Shown here: positions 55,720-63,811 of the stretch, piece after piece
How the letters are laid out: every line of letters starts with the position of its first letter
How positions within the stretch are numbered: the stretch's first letter is position 1
Source of the DNA: Bacteroides faecium
GTDB lineage: Bacteria; Bacteroidota; Bacteroidia; Bacteroidales; Bacteroidaceae
DNA length: 64,000 nt
NCBI RefSeq assembly: GCF_012113595.1
Contig: NZ_CP050831.1
Location: 2,852,001-2,916,000 of the forward strand
Reading direction: 5' to 3'
Translations under genes and position numbers: made by a program
Notes under the pieces: generated by a model
The model's database searches: none
Told to the model about the DNA's origin: nothing
Seen by the model: the letters and a program-made list of their open reading frames with translations, nothing else

Positions 55720-58134
55720 ATGAAATTATTTCATTCATTAATATACCCTTTGTTGGCAGGTAGTTTGTTTTGCCTTTCTTGCTCGGACGACGAGCAGGAA
55801 ACGGGCACCAAACAACCCTCTGCTACGGGCGAGGTTACATTCGGTGTAGACCTCACAGCTTTCTCAACCCGTGTCACCCAAGACGGTTCATCGTGGAACG
55901 AGGGTGATAAGATTGGGACATACGTGTTGGATGCGAAAACGCTTGAACCTGCCATAGAAACAGTGAACGTACCCTATGTCTGCTCGGAAGAGGGAGCATC
56001 GGTTTCTTTTACTTCTTCCGCACCGCTCAAGGTACAAAACGACGGAGTGCCGGTGAAGTTCGTGGCATATTATCCGTACACTGCCGATATGCGTAATTTT
56101 GACTATCCCGTGCAATTGGCGGCACAAGGAGAGGGCAGTACAGCCTGCGACCTGCTATATGCTGCCACGAACGAGGACTATACTTACTCCGAAGAGACTG
56201 CTCCCCATATCTCGCTGAACTTTACGCATCGCCTGTCTAAAGTGATTCTGAAATTCGTGAATATGGAGAAAGAACCGTTGGAAGTAAGTGATGTGAGGAT
56301 TGAAGGGATGCAAACCGCAGCTTCGTTCAATGTACAGACCGACGTACTGACGGTTGACGAAAGCTCTGTTGCCACCATCACCCCTTATCACAATGGCACA
56401 ACCGGCTTCTACGAAGCCATCGTTCTTCCTTCATCACTGAAGGATAGCTACAAAGTTTCTTTTGTGTTGGATGACAGAGAAAAGGAGTGGATATTTACTA
56501 ATCTGGACATCTCCCTTCCGCAATTTCACAAAGGTTACAGCTATACCTTTGCGCTCTACATTGACGATAGCGGCTTTGTAGAAATGGGGCGTCTCGAAAG
56601 TGTGGATGCCGGAAACTCCTCAGCTCCCTGGGAAGACGGAAGCAACGAAGACGGCACGGCCGACGGTGATAAGACCCCTGTCGCCGGATATAACCTGACC
56701 CCTGCCGACGGCACACAGCAAGCATTTGCGGATACCGAACTGAAAATCTCGTTTGAAGGGACAGCACCCGAACTCGGCACGAGCGGTTGTATCCGTATCT
56801 ATCGCATGAGCGACCATAAACAGGTAGACGAAATCAGTCTGTCCGACCGCAGGGTATCCATTGTTGATGGTGTAACTCAGTTGAATACATGGATGGATAT
56901 TATTGGCATTACGCCCACGGGTTCTTCCGTCAGTCGCCGTGTCGTCAACTATTATCCTGTGAGGGTGGAAGGCAACGATTTCATTATCAAGCCTCACCAA
57001 CAACGTCTGCAATATGATACCGAATATTATGTGACGATAGACCAGGCTGCCGTGAAGCAGACGGACTTCCGTGGAATATACGGTCGTGCATGGACTTTCA
57101 AGACCAAGCCCGCACCGATGCCGGCAGGACCTAATTATGAACTGAAGATTAGCCATACCGACCCCAACGCTGACTTCTATACCTTGCAAGGTGCTATTGA
57201 TTTCTGTGCGACGCACATCGACCTGAATGCTTCCAAAACTTTCCAAATGGATAATGGCATCTATCAGGAAATCATCTACTTGCGCGACCAGACCAATATC
57301 ACTGTGAAAGGGAATGTGAGCGACAATACGGCTGTCAATATCCAATACGATAACAGCAATGACATCAACGGCGGCATAGGTGCGGGAATCAACATCGACC
57401 AGTTTGCCCCGGTCGGTACTGTAATTTCCAAGTCCGGCGGCCGTTCGATGATGATGCTCGATGGAAATTCCGACAAGATTCGCTTCGAGAATGTGACGAT
57501 AGAGAATGCTTATGGATGGACATTGGGCAAGAATGGTCAGGCGGAAGCGCTTTATATCAACAACAAGTCGGCTGCTTTCATTAATTGCCGTGTGTTGAGT
57601 TTTCAGGATACCCTGCTTCCGGGTGGTGGCTACAACTGGTTCAAAGATTGTTTCATAGCCGGAGCTACCGACTTTATCTGGGGTTCGGGCAAGGTAGTAT
57701 TGTTTGAAGACTGCCAGCTCCATGCGCCTACCGGCACACGTGCCGTAATGCAGGCACGCGTCAGAGAGGGCTACTTGGGCTATGTATTCCTGAACAGCCG
57801 CTTCACGGTGGGCGCAGGTGTCACCAGTTCTACCCTGATTTATCAGTACGAACCGGATAACCTCACTTTCTTGAATTGTACGTTTGCCGATATATATGGT
57901 GCCAACTTTGTGGGTGAAAACAAGCCGCTTACTCCGGCAGTGCCTACTGTCGCCACCGGTTGCAAACTTTACAACTGCAAGACGGAATCGGGAGCCAACC
58001 TCTACGAATCTATTCCGGCAGCGGTACGCAACACAGTGCTGCAACTCAGTGGCGAACAGTACAATCAATACTTTGGTACACGCAAAACCATTATGAGTTG
58101 GGACGGATATACCGATGCCGACTGGTTCAAATAG
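55720..58134 (+). CDS. fimbrillin-like/Ig-like/CE8 fusion lipoprotein, deviant pectinesterase
   Basis: The protein has 804 residues. The lipobox is FCLSCSDDE. Domains: fimbrillin-like 30-295 (SSWNEGDKIGTYVL, VKFVAYYPYT, LNFTHRLSKVILKF), linker PWEDGSNEDGTADGDK, Ig-like (Big_5) about 325-465, and CE8 beta-helix from about 475. QDT (Asp630) and ATDFIWG (Asp651) are 21 residues apart, as in active pectinesterases. The RPW substrate-binding motif expected about 60 residues later is not visible; YQYEPDN stands near its place. It may therefore be an esterase with unusual specificity, or a binding protein. It lies between the fimbrillin/beta-helix gene and GH28. Confidence 0.88.
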   Translation: MKLFHSLIYPLLAGSLFCLSCSDDEQETGTKQPSATGEVTFGVDLTAFSTRVTQDGSSWNEGDKIGTYVLDAKTLEPAIETVNVPYVCSEEGASVSFTSSAPLKVQNDGVPVKFVAYYPYTADMRNFDYPVQLAAQGEGSTACDLLYAATNEDYTYSEETAPHISLNFTHRLSKVILKFVNMEKEPLEVSDVRIEGMQTAASFNVQTDVLTVDESSVATITPYHNGTTGFYEAIVLPSSLKDSYKVSFVLDDREKEWIFTNLDISLPQFHKGYSYTFALYIDDSGFVEMGRLESVDAGNSSAPWEDGSNEDGTADGDKTPVAGYNLTPADGTQQAFADTELKISFEGTAPELGTSGCIRIYRMSDHKQVDEISLSDRRVSIVDGVTQLNTWMDIIGITPTGSSVSRRVVNYYPVRVEGNDFIIKPHQQRLQYDTEYYVTIDQAAVKQTDFRGIYGRAWTFKTKPAPMPAGPNYELKISHTDPNADFYTLQGAIDFCATHIDLNASKTFQMDNGIYQEIIYLRDQTNITVKGNVSDNTAVNIQYDNSNDINGGIGAGINIDQFAPVGTVISKSGGRSMMMLDGNSDKIRFENVTIENAYGWTLGKNGQAEALYINNKSAAFINCRVLSFQDTLLPGGGYNWFKDCFIAGATDFIWGSGKVVLFEDCQLHAPTGTRAVMQARVREGYLGYVFLNSRFTVGAGVTSSTLIYQYEPDNLTFLNCTFADIYGANFVGENKPLTPAVPTVATGCKLYNCKTESGANLYESIPAAVRNTVLQLSGEQYNQYFGTRKTIMSWDGYTDADWFK

Positions 58135-58159
58135 TTCAATATATTAAGGTAAAAAAGAT

Positions 58160-59737
58160 ATGAATAGATTGATTCAAATGGCTGGTCTTGTACCAGCCAT
58201 CCTAAGCGTCCTTTGCGCTTGCCAGCATCCCGCCCCGCAGGCGGCAGGGACAGGGCAGGACTTGAAAGCTATATATGCCGACCTGCCTTTCTCCATGCCT
58301 GTCGTGGAACGTCCTGCTTTTCCTGATTATCAAGTGAATATATGTGATTTCGGTGCGAAGAGCGATGGCGTGACGCTGAATACGGAAGCGATAAATAATG
58401 CTATCAAAGCCGTGCACGACAAAGGCGGCGGTCGGGTGGTTATCCCGGAAGGGCTGTGGCTGACGGGGCCTGTCGTACTTCTCAGCAATGTCAACCTGCA
58501 TGCGGAAAATAATGCCCTTGTAGTATTTAGCGGAGATACTTCCTTATATCCGATAATCACCACCTCGTTTGAAGGGCTGGATACCAAACGTTGCCAATCG
58601 CCTATCTCGGCAGTGAACGCAGAGAACATAGCCATTACCGGTCATGGCGTTTTCGACGGTGCGGGTGACAAGTGGCGTCCCGTAAAGAAAAGCAAAATGA
58701 CGGAAGGGCAGTGGAACAAGCTGTTGAAATCCGGTGGGAAGGTGGACGAAAGCGGCAAGGTGTGGTATCCCAACGAAGGAGCTTTGAAAGCATCTGTGCT
58801 TATGGCGGACTGGGGAAACAAGCGTCCGGACATCGGTATTGAAGAGTGGGAAGAAATGAAAAGCTGGTTGCGCCCGGTTCTGCTGAGTGTCGTGAAGAGT
58901 AAGAAAATACTTTTGGAAGGTGTGACGTTCAAGAATTCTCCGAGTTGGTGTCTCCATCCTTTGTCATGCGAATCCCTGACGTTGAATGATGTAAAGGTAT
59001 TCAATCCCTGGTATTCGCAGAATGGGGATGCGCTGGATGTGGAATCCTGTAAGAACGTGCTGATAACGAACTGTTTCTTCGACGCGGGCGATGATGCAAT
59101 CTGTCTGAAATCGGGAAAGGATAAAGACGGGCGCAGACGTGGGGAGCCTTGCGAAAATGTGATTGTGAGAAACAATACGGTGCTGCACGGTCATGGCGGA
59201 TTCGTTATTGGCAGCGAAATGTCCGGCGGCGTGAAGAACGTATATGTATCCGAATGTTCTTTTATCGGCACGGATGTCGGGTTGCGGTTCAAGAGTGCGC
59301 GCGGGCGTGGCGGTGTTGTGGAGAATATCTATATCAACAATATTAATATGATAGACATCCCGAATGATGCCTTGATTGCCGACTTGTATTATGCTGTCAA
59401 AGGTGCTCCGGGTGAGCCTGTGCCGGATGTTACCGAAGAAACTCCGGCATTCAGAAACATACATATCTCGGACGTGTTCTGCAAGGGAGCCGGACGGGCA
59501 GTGTATCTGAACGGACTTCCCGAAATGCCGATTGAGAACATATCCATAAAGAACATGGTGGTGACGGGTGCGAAGCAAGGCATTGTGATTAACAAAGTCG
59601 CAAAGATTAATATAGAGAATGTGGATATAGAAACTCCCGACGATTCGATGATACAGATAGAGAATGCAACAGGCATTACTATCAACGGCGAAGAATACGG
59701 AACAATTTCAGAAAAACGGCTGCTTACAAAGAACTAA
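58160..59737 (+). CDS. polygalacturonase-type glycoside hydrolase, GH28 family
   Basis: The protein has 525 residues. The N-terminal signal ends VLCACQHP, probably a lipobox. The GH28 helix starts at NICDFGAKSDGVTLNTEAIN. The four catalytic blocks are present: SQNGDALD near 289, DAGDDAICLKSG near 312, GHGGFVIGSEMSGG near 345 and LRFKSARGRGG near 375. It hydrolyses galacturonic-acid linkages in the backbone, probably exo-acting given the insert-rich family branch. It is the last gene of the second pectin operon, 26 bp after the CE8 fusion and 21 bp before a terminator. Confidence 0.95.
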   Translation: MNRLIQMAGLVPAILSVLCACQHPAPQAAGTGQDLKAIYADLPFSMPVVERPAFPDYQVNICDFGAKSDGVTLNTEAINNAIKAVHDKGGGRVVIPEGLWLTGPVVLLSNVNLHAENNALVVFSGDTSLYPIITTSFEGLDTKRCQSPISAVNAENIAITGHGVFDGAGDKWRPVKKSKMTEGQWNKLLKSGGKVDESGKVWYPNEGALKASVLMADWGNKRPDIGIEEWEEMKSWLRPVLLSVVKSKKILLEGVTFKNSPSWCLHPLSCESLTLNDVKVFNPWYSQNGDALDVESCKNVLITNCFFDAGDDAICLKSGKDKDGRRRGEPCENVIVRNNTVLHGHGGFVIGSEMSGGVKNVYVSECSFIGTDVGLRFKSARGRGGVVENIYINNINMIDIPNDALIADLYYAVKGAPGEPVPDVTEETPAFRNIHISDVFCKGAGRAVYLNGLPEMPIENISIKNMVVTGAKQGIVINKVAKINIENVDIETPDDSMIQIENATGITINGEEYGTISEKRLLTKN

Positions 59738-59757
59738 TAGCCAGTCGGATAGTTAGT

Positions 59758-59806
59758 AAAGGGGGATTTGGGTGTGATGACCTGATATCTCCCTTTTATC
59801 TTTTTA
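59758..59806 (+). terminator. intrinsic terminator ending the second pectin operon
   Basis: AAAGGGGGAT (59758-59767) pairs with ATCTCCCTTT (59787-59796) with one G-U, followed by TATCTTTTTAT. It lies 21 bp after the GH28 stop. Confidence 0.75.
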
Positions 59807-59883
59807 TGGCAGGATATGCAAGATATGAAAAAGCAAAATCACCAAAACTATTTAGGTTGTCATGTAATAGTATAAAAACAATC

Positions 59884-59903
59884 CCTATATTTGCAAATAT
59901 AGG
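59884..59903. promoter_or_regulatory. 20-bp perfect palindrome containing two opposed -7 boxes
   Basis: CCTATATTTG joined to CAAATATAGG is its own reverse complement. It contains TATATTTG (TAnnTTTG) on both strands. It lies about 95 bp before the first immunity-like gene, so it is a likely promoter or operator for that cassette. The rest of the 59738-59998 gap holds the GH28 terminator and AT-rich sequence. Confidence 0.5.
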
Positions 59904-59998
59904 TAGTTGTAACAAGCACATAACAATACAAATACTTAGAAATATAACAGTGTAAATGACTGCTGTTGGCATAACACTATCAAATTAAATAAGGAAAG

Positions 59999-60277
59999 AT
60001 GGAAAAAGAAATAAGAGAAATTCTTTTAGAAATAATAGAATTATTAGAAATTGCAGGTGAACATGGCTGGGCTTCTAATCTCAAAAGGTTGTATGCAGAC
60101 AATTATTCTTCCCGATGGGATTGGCTAAGAAAAATTAAAAGTCTATTTGGCGGAATGGGGTCATTTAATGATTTGGTTTTAGTGAGAAATGGGGTCATTT
60201 GCATAGATGAAAATAATAAACTGAGTCAGTTGCGTGAACAACTCTACGAAAGCATGGTACAATCTTTTGTGGAATAG
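59999..60277 (+). CDS. small protein resembling DUF6966, immunity-like
   Basis: The protein has 92 residues. The N-terminus is helical (REILLEIIELLEIAGEHGWA) and the middle contains FGGMGSFNDLVLVR, a motif I associate with the DUF6966 family (name from memory). There is no signal peptide, so it is cytoplasmic. Codon use is much more AT-rich than in the pectin operon. It is the first of a run of small genes of the sort found in immunity arrays. An immunity role is inferred from context. Confidence 0.65.
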   Translation: MEKEIREILLEIIELLEIAGEHGWASNLKRLYADNYSSRWDWLRKIKSLFGGMGSFNDLVLVRNGVICIDENNKLSQLREQLYESMVQSFVE

Positions 60278-60376
60278 GATAATTCAGAAGGAAAATATCG
60301 GTGTACACACATACTTCAATCGTCTTAAATAGGAGATTAGCTGCAAACAATTATCAATCCATAAAATGAAAATAAA

Positions 60377-60889
60377 ATGGTAATAGAAATAGAAAAACTA
60401 ACCGAAAAAGATTTTTTGCAAGGTAATAAACCGTTCAGTTCTTTATTCCATGTTTCAATATGGAATAGTCAAACCCGTATTAAAATATTGAGTAAACAAG
60501 AAATAGACAATGTATCTATCTTGCCTATCATTAAAGCTGTTTTATTATGGGTAAATAATAACAGGGAATCCTGTTCTGAAGCAGCAATAGAGGAAGGAAT
60601 GATATTACTTGCAGAAGAATGGATGAAAGACGAAGACTCTAAAGTAATAGATGAAAAAGATTGTTATTTGACAATAGATAAAGAGAAAGTATTTTTACCT
60701 ATAACCCAAACCGATTTTTGTAATAGTTTAAGAGTACAATCTATCGTTTTTTCTATTGAAGAAGGAATAACAGATATAGATATGTATATAAACTGTGTTC
60801 CTGATTACTATGCAGGTCATGTCATATGGTATAACTTAATAATGAAAAACGATAAAATTGAATGTGAATGTAATGGATTAGAGGGATAA
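60377..60889 (+). CDS. hypothetical cytoplasmic protein, possible DUF2262/DUF6985-like immunity protein
   Basis: The protein has 170 residues and no signal peptide or membrane segment. The mid-region is helical and acidic (EAAIEEGMILLAEEWMKDED), followed by strands ending in INCVPDYYAGHVIWYNLIMK. The latter resembles the end of DUF2262/DUF6985-type proteins, which occur in polymorphic-toxin immunity loci, but I cannot confirm the family. It is AT-rich like its neighbours and preceded by a 99-bp gap. Confidence 0.6.
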   Translation: MVIEIEKLTEKDFLQGNKPFSSLFHVSIWNSQTRIKILSKQEIDNVSILPIIKAVLLWVNNNRESCSEAAIEEGMILLAEEWMKDEDSKVIDEKDCYLTIDKEKVFLPITQTDFCNSLRVQSIVFSIEEGITDIDMYINCVPDYYAGHVIWYNLIMKNDKIECECNGLEG

Positions 60890-61057
60890 ATATAGGTTGC
60901 TAACAAACTGTAAGAATTGGCAATATAGAGTTGTATTTCTTTGAAAACAAAGTTGATAGCCTATATTATTTCCCCAAACAAAACATTGGTAACAATCATC
61001 TTAACAGCTAAATGCAGTTTCTCACCAACCCATTACCAATCATTTAAACCATTAAGA

Positions 61058-61372
61058 ATGAAACTCAAACAGCAAATAACAAATTTTTATCAAGTTCTAA
61101 AAGCGTTACCTGATAACGAAGAATATAACTCAGAAGGTGTCAGAAATGCAATTTCTGTGAAAGCTGATGGTCTATTACAAATTTTGGATGATAATGATAA
61201 ACATGGTATAGAAGTCGATGAAAAGATATTTTCTTTCTTGTCTTTTGTAAAGGGATATGATTTGCCAAGATTTGAGGATAACTATTATCTATTCACAAAA
61301 GAAGATTTAGAAAGAGAATATAAAAGACTGGGAAATATTACATTATTAAGTGGAAGTGAAATAGATTACTAA
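61058..61372 (+). CDS. hypothetical small cytoplasmic protein in the immunity-like cassette
   Basis: The protein has 104 residues from the ATG at 61058. An in-frame TTG at 60941 would add a 39-residue extension with little coding character. I do not recognise the family. It is charged and mostly helical with a central ISVKADGLLQILDDNDKHG and a C-terminal YLFTKEDLEREYKRLG. No signal or membrane segment is seen. It sits between two immunity-like genes. Confidence 0.5.
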   Translation: MKLKQQITNFYQVLKALPDNEEYNSEGVRNAISVKADGLLQILDDNDKHGIEVDEKIFSFLSFVKGYDLPRFEDNYYLFTKEDLEREYKRLGNITLLSGSEIDY

Positions 61373-61439
61373 CAATAGGTATAAACTGCCCTGAAAGGTC
61401 GATTAGTCACTAAACATTAGAACTGGAAATAAAAACAAT

Positions 61440-61846
61440 ATGGAAGTAATAGAAAGTAAATGGTATAAAAAGGATGGTGCAAATACTGCGTTTATTGAAG
61501 ATGTAGAAAAGCAGCTAAATACAACCTTGCCAAAACAGTACAAAAGTTTTTTGTTATGGAGCAATGGTGGTGAGGGTAAGTTAGGAGATAACTACATTTA
61601 TATATGGGCTATTGAAGATATTATTGCTTACAATCATGACTATGGAATACAAAAATATCTTCAAAAAGAGTATTTGGCATGGATGGTGATATTGGATATA
61701 TTTTTTATCTGCCTGACAATAGTATATATAGGGTGGATTTGGGAGATTTAGATATGGCTTCTATCAAGTACATAGCACCTTCTTTTGACGATTTTCTAGG
61801 CAAGGCTATTTATCTTAATTTCGATAAATTGCAAAATGTAGTATAA
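61440..61846 (+). pseudogene. SMI1/KNR4 (SUKH) family immunity-like gene, frameshifted
   Basis: The first 78 codons encode a SUKH-fold start (FIEDVEKQLNTTLPKQYKSFL, LWSNGGEGKLGD). At 61671-61678 the frame is lost: the current frame runs to a stop at 61751 through a hydrophobic, unlikely tail. The +1 frame continues with GMDGDIGYIFYLPDNSIYRV, DLGDLDMASIKYIAPSFDDF and stops at 61844-61846. One missing T in the TTT run at 61673-61675 would restore YFGMDGD and a normal protein of about 135 residues. SUKH proteins are common immunity proteins against contact-delivered toxins. Either this copy is broken or the sequence has an error. Confidence 0.85.
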
Positions 61847-61863
61847 CGTAAAATAATAATGAT

Positions 61864-62589
61864 ATGAAAGAGTTTGAAAAAATAAATTCGGATATTGATA
61901 AATATGGTTTTTCGGTCATTCTGATTGAAGCAACGGATTATCTTCCTTCATTTGCGTATAGTATTGGATTATGGAAAACGTGTAAACACCCGGAAATAAT
62001 TGTTTTCGGACTCTCGATAGATATACTTCATTCAATTGTAAATGAAGTTGGTAAATTTGTACTAAATGGAAATATCGTACAGCCAAACGAATTGTATTGC
62101 GATTTTCTGGAGAATGGAAGTAATTATTTTCTGCAAGTAGATAAACGGAGTTTGAATGATTATGTTGGATTCGCTCTTGATTATTATAACTTCGTATTTC
62201 CTGTTTTAGAATTTATCTGGACTGATAAGAACGGTTGTTTTCCGTGGGATGAAAATTTCGATAGTAATCTCAAATTTAAACAACCGCTATTGGACAGGAA
62301 CTATGATTTTAAGTTTTTTGAGAGTGAAAATTTAGGTGTCTTTACAACCAAACAATGGTTGGAAGAAAGTAAGCCGATATTAAATGTGGTTCATGATTCT
62401 GACGGGGACTGGCAGTTTTTAACTGGAGAGCAGACCGGGAAAGATATTAAATTAGTAGCTCTGAAAGAATTAATTCTAAAAGATGCAACTTTGAATGAAG
62501 TTTTTGATTTGGACTACGGAGAAGAAGCTCATCGAAAATCTATTGAAGATGAATGGGAACGAAATTATATTGAATCTGATAACGAATAA
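61864..62589 (+). CDS. DUF4262 plus DUF2185-like protein, immunity-like
   Basis: The protein has 241 residues. Residues 1-140 match the DUF4262 pattern (KYGFSVILIEATDYLPSFAY, SIGLWKTCKHPEIIVFGLS). The C-terminal 90 residues (VVHDSDGDWQFLTGEQTG, then LKELILKDATLNEVFDLDYG) look like the DUF2185/Imm33-type domain found in immunity proteins. It has no signal peptide. It follows the broken SUKH gene by 17 bp. The two-domain combination is known in bacteria; the precise target is not. Confidence 0.75.
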   Translation: MKEFEKINSDIDKYGFSVILIEATDYLPSFAYSIGLWKTCKHPEIIVFGLSIDILHSIVNEVGKFVLNGNIVQPNELYCDFLENGSNYFLQVDKRSLNDYVGFALDYYNFVFPVLEFIWTDKNGCFPWDENFDSNLKFKQPLLDRNYDFKFFESENLGVFTTKQWLEESKPILNVVHDSDGDWQFLTGEQTGKDIKLVALKELILKDATLNEVFDLDYGEEAHRKSIEDEWERNYIESDNE

Positions 62590-62674
62590 AAAGATACCGA
62601 TAATAAGCGAATAAACTGTATTACAAAGTGGAACATTGTTGAACGTTATCAGTCAGTGGAATAAAAATATATGT

Positions 62675-63229
62675 ATGAATAAAAAACATATGAATCTTTT
62701 TGGAGATAAAGATAAGTTTGCGATAGAAGCTGAACTATGGCAGCGCGATGAAGGGTACATATTCATAAACTACTGTTTATGGATAGAGAATAATATGGTT
62801 GGAGATAAAGAACAAACTGCGGTTTTATCAGCAGAATTAGACCGTATAACCAAAATTGCAGAGTTAAAAGGACAACGCTATATTACTCCGAATAGACTAT
62901 CAGCTAAACAAATAACAGATAATCTAATAAATAGCATATGGTTTGATAATCACAATGACCACGACATAAGTCCGGCAGAGAATGTAGCACTTAAAAATCT
63001 TGATATATTATCACAATATGGAGAATGTTTTCAAGGTTTTTTTGTGTTTCTGTTAGAAGGAGATGGATATGAATGGTTATTATCTAAAGAAGATGGGAAT
63101 GATAAGTATCTCGACATTAAGTTACCGTATGGTTTTATATACTCTTGCTTTGATGAATTTCTCAAATGGATTAAAGATTCGACAATCTTAGTTTTGCGAA
63201 GAGACGAAGTATCAACAACAAGCCTGTGA
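62675..63229 (+). CDS. Imm42-like immunity protein
   Basis: The protein has 184 residues from the ATG at 62675; ATG 62690 (MNLFGDK) is also possible, and a TTG at 62636 is unlikely. The N-terminal NLFGDKDKFAIEAEL followed by FINYCLWIENNMVGDKEQT fits immunity protein 42 as I recall it. Acidic and soluble, it is the last gene of the AT-rich cassette. Imm42-type proteins neutralise polymorphic toxins; no toxin gene is present in the window. Confidence 0.7.
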   Translation: MNKKHMNLFGDKDKFAIEAELWQRDEGYIFINYCLWIENNMVGDKEQTAVLSAELDRITKIAELKGQRYITPNRLSAKQITDNLINSIWFDNHNDHDISPAENVALKNLDILSQYGECFQGFFVFLLEGDGYEWLLSKEDGNDKYLDIKLPYGFIYSCFDEFLKWIKDSTILVLRRDEVSTTSL

Positions 63230-63274
63230 ACTACTTTAATAGTCAGCTATTTGCAATGGTGTCTCCTAAAAATA

Positions 63275-63304
63275 ACGGCGGTTAATTTCACGGCGGTTAA
63301 TTTT
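63275..63304. repeat. 15-bp tandem duplication
   Basis: ACGGCGGTTAATTT occurs at 63275 and again at 63290, in tandem 15-bp units. The second copy continues into TTCGCC, so GGCG/CGCC can also form a short hairpin. Function unknown. Confidence 0.7.
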
Positions 63305-63368
63305 CGCCATAATTGTAAATATAGATATTTTTGGAGTACAAACAATTAAATTGGCGGTAGATTAAATT

Positions 63369-63501
63369 TGTTTCAAGCACTTGAAACAAACTGTTTAATA
63401 GGGTGAAACACTTTGTTTCAAGGCTCTGAACACATTGTTTCAAAGCATGAAACAGATTGTCGCCCTATAGCAAACAAGTCGTCATCCTATAAGATGTACT
63501 T
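63369..63501. repeat. 22-bp phased palindromic array (TGTTTC-N7-GAAACA)
   Basis: TG-start units begin at 63369, 63392, 63414, 63436 and 63458, that is 23, 22, 22 and 22 bp apart. A weaker unit starts at 63480. Each of the first four has TGTTT and GAAACA-like ends around a different 7-8 bp core; the fifth is degraded. The scaffold is the same as in the array at 16945-17032 although the cores differ. No gene covers it. Confidence 0.8.
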
Positions 63502-63541
63502 TTTGCTTTAGAGTTGCAGGCTATTTTATCTATTATTTCAA

Positions 63542-63673
63542 GTAATGCTGAATCATTTATTGGGTAGTATTGCATCATTTATCAGCTATTAATACCTGAT
63601 TTCTCAACTATTAATAGTTGGGATGTAGAGTGTTAATACTTGGCATGATAACTATTAATACCCTGTAAATCAG
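63542..63673. repeat. six-unit 22-bp phased array (CTATTAATA and ATCATTTAT words)
   Basis: ATCATTTAT occurs at 63552 and 63574. CTATTAATA occurs at 63586, 63608 and 63652, and TGTTAATA, the weaker copy, aligns to a unit starting at 63630. All spacings are exactly 22 bp. Cut into 22-bp rows from 63542, the six units align without gaps. CAACTATTAATAGTTG at 63606-63621 is a perfect 16-bp palindrome. Confidence 0.8.
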
Positions 63674-63746
63674 ATGATAGAGTTCTGGGTATGGTAATTT
63701 TTGTGTATGAGGGTAACTTTTACTATCAGGGTGCTATAATAGTTTA

Positions 63747-63798
63747 CCCTCATAGCTACAACCCCGATGAATAAAGGGATTGAAGTAGCTTATGAGGG
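63747..63798. repeat. inverted repeat behind the GH3 gene
   Basis: CCCTCATAGCTAC (63747-63759) and GTAGCTTATGAGGG (63785-63798) pair with one extra T. Copies of TATGAGGGTAA or its complement also occur at 63706, 63743 and 63800. It lies just after the stop of the minus-strand GH3 gene, so it may help end that transcript, but no T-tract follows. Confidence 0.6.
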
Positions 63799-63811
63799 CA
63801 TGAGGGTAAAA

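Noticed and set aside
56620..58068. 482-codon minus-strand open frame over the CE8 fusion gene
   Set aside because: Same situation: antisense shadow of a certain coding gene with no domain or promoter.
60941..61057. TTG-started extension of the gene at 61058
   Set aside because: The added 39 residues lack coding character and an ATG at 61058 gives a normal start.
63747..63798. Definite intrinsic terminator of the GH3 gene
   Set aside because: The hairpin is good but no T-tract follows on the minus strand, so it is listed only as an inverted repeat.
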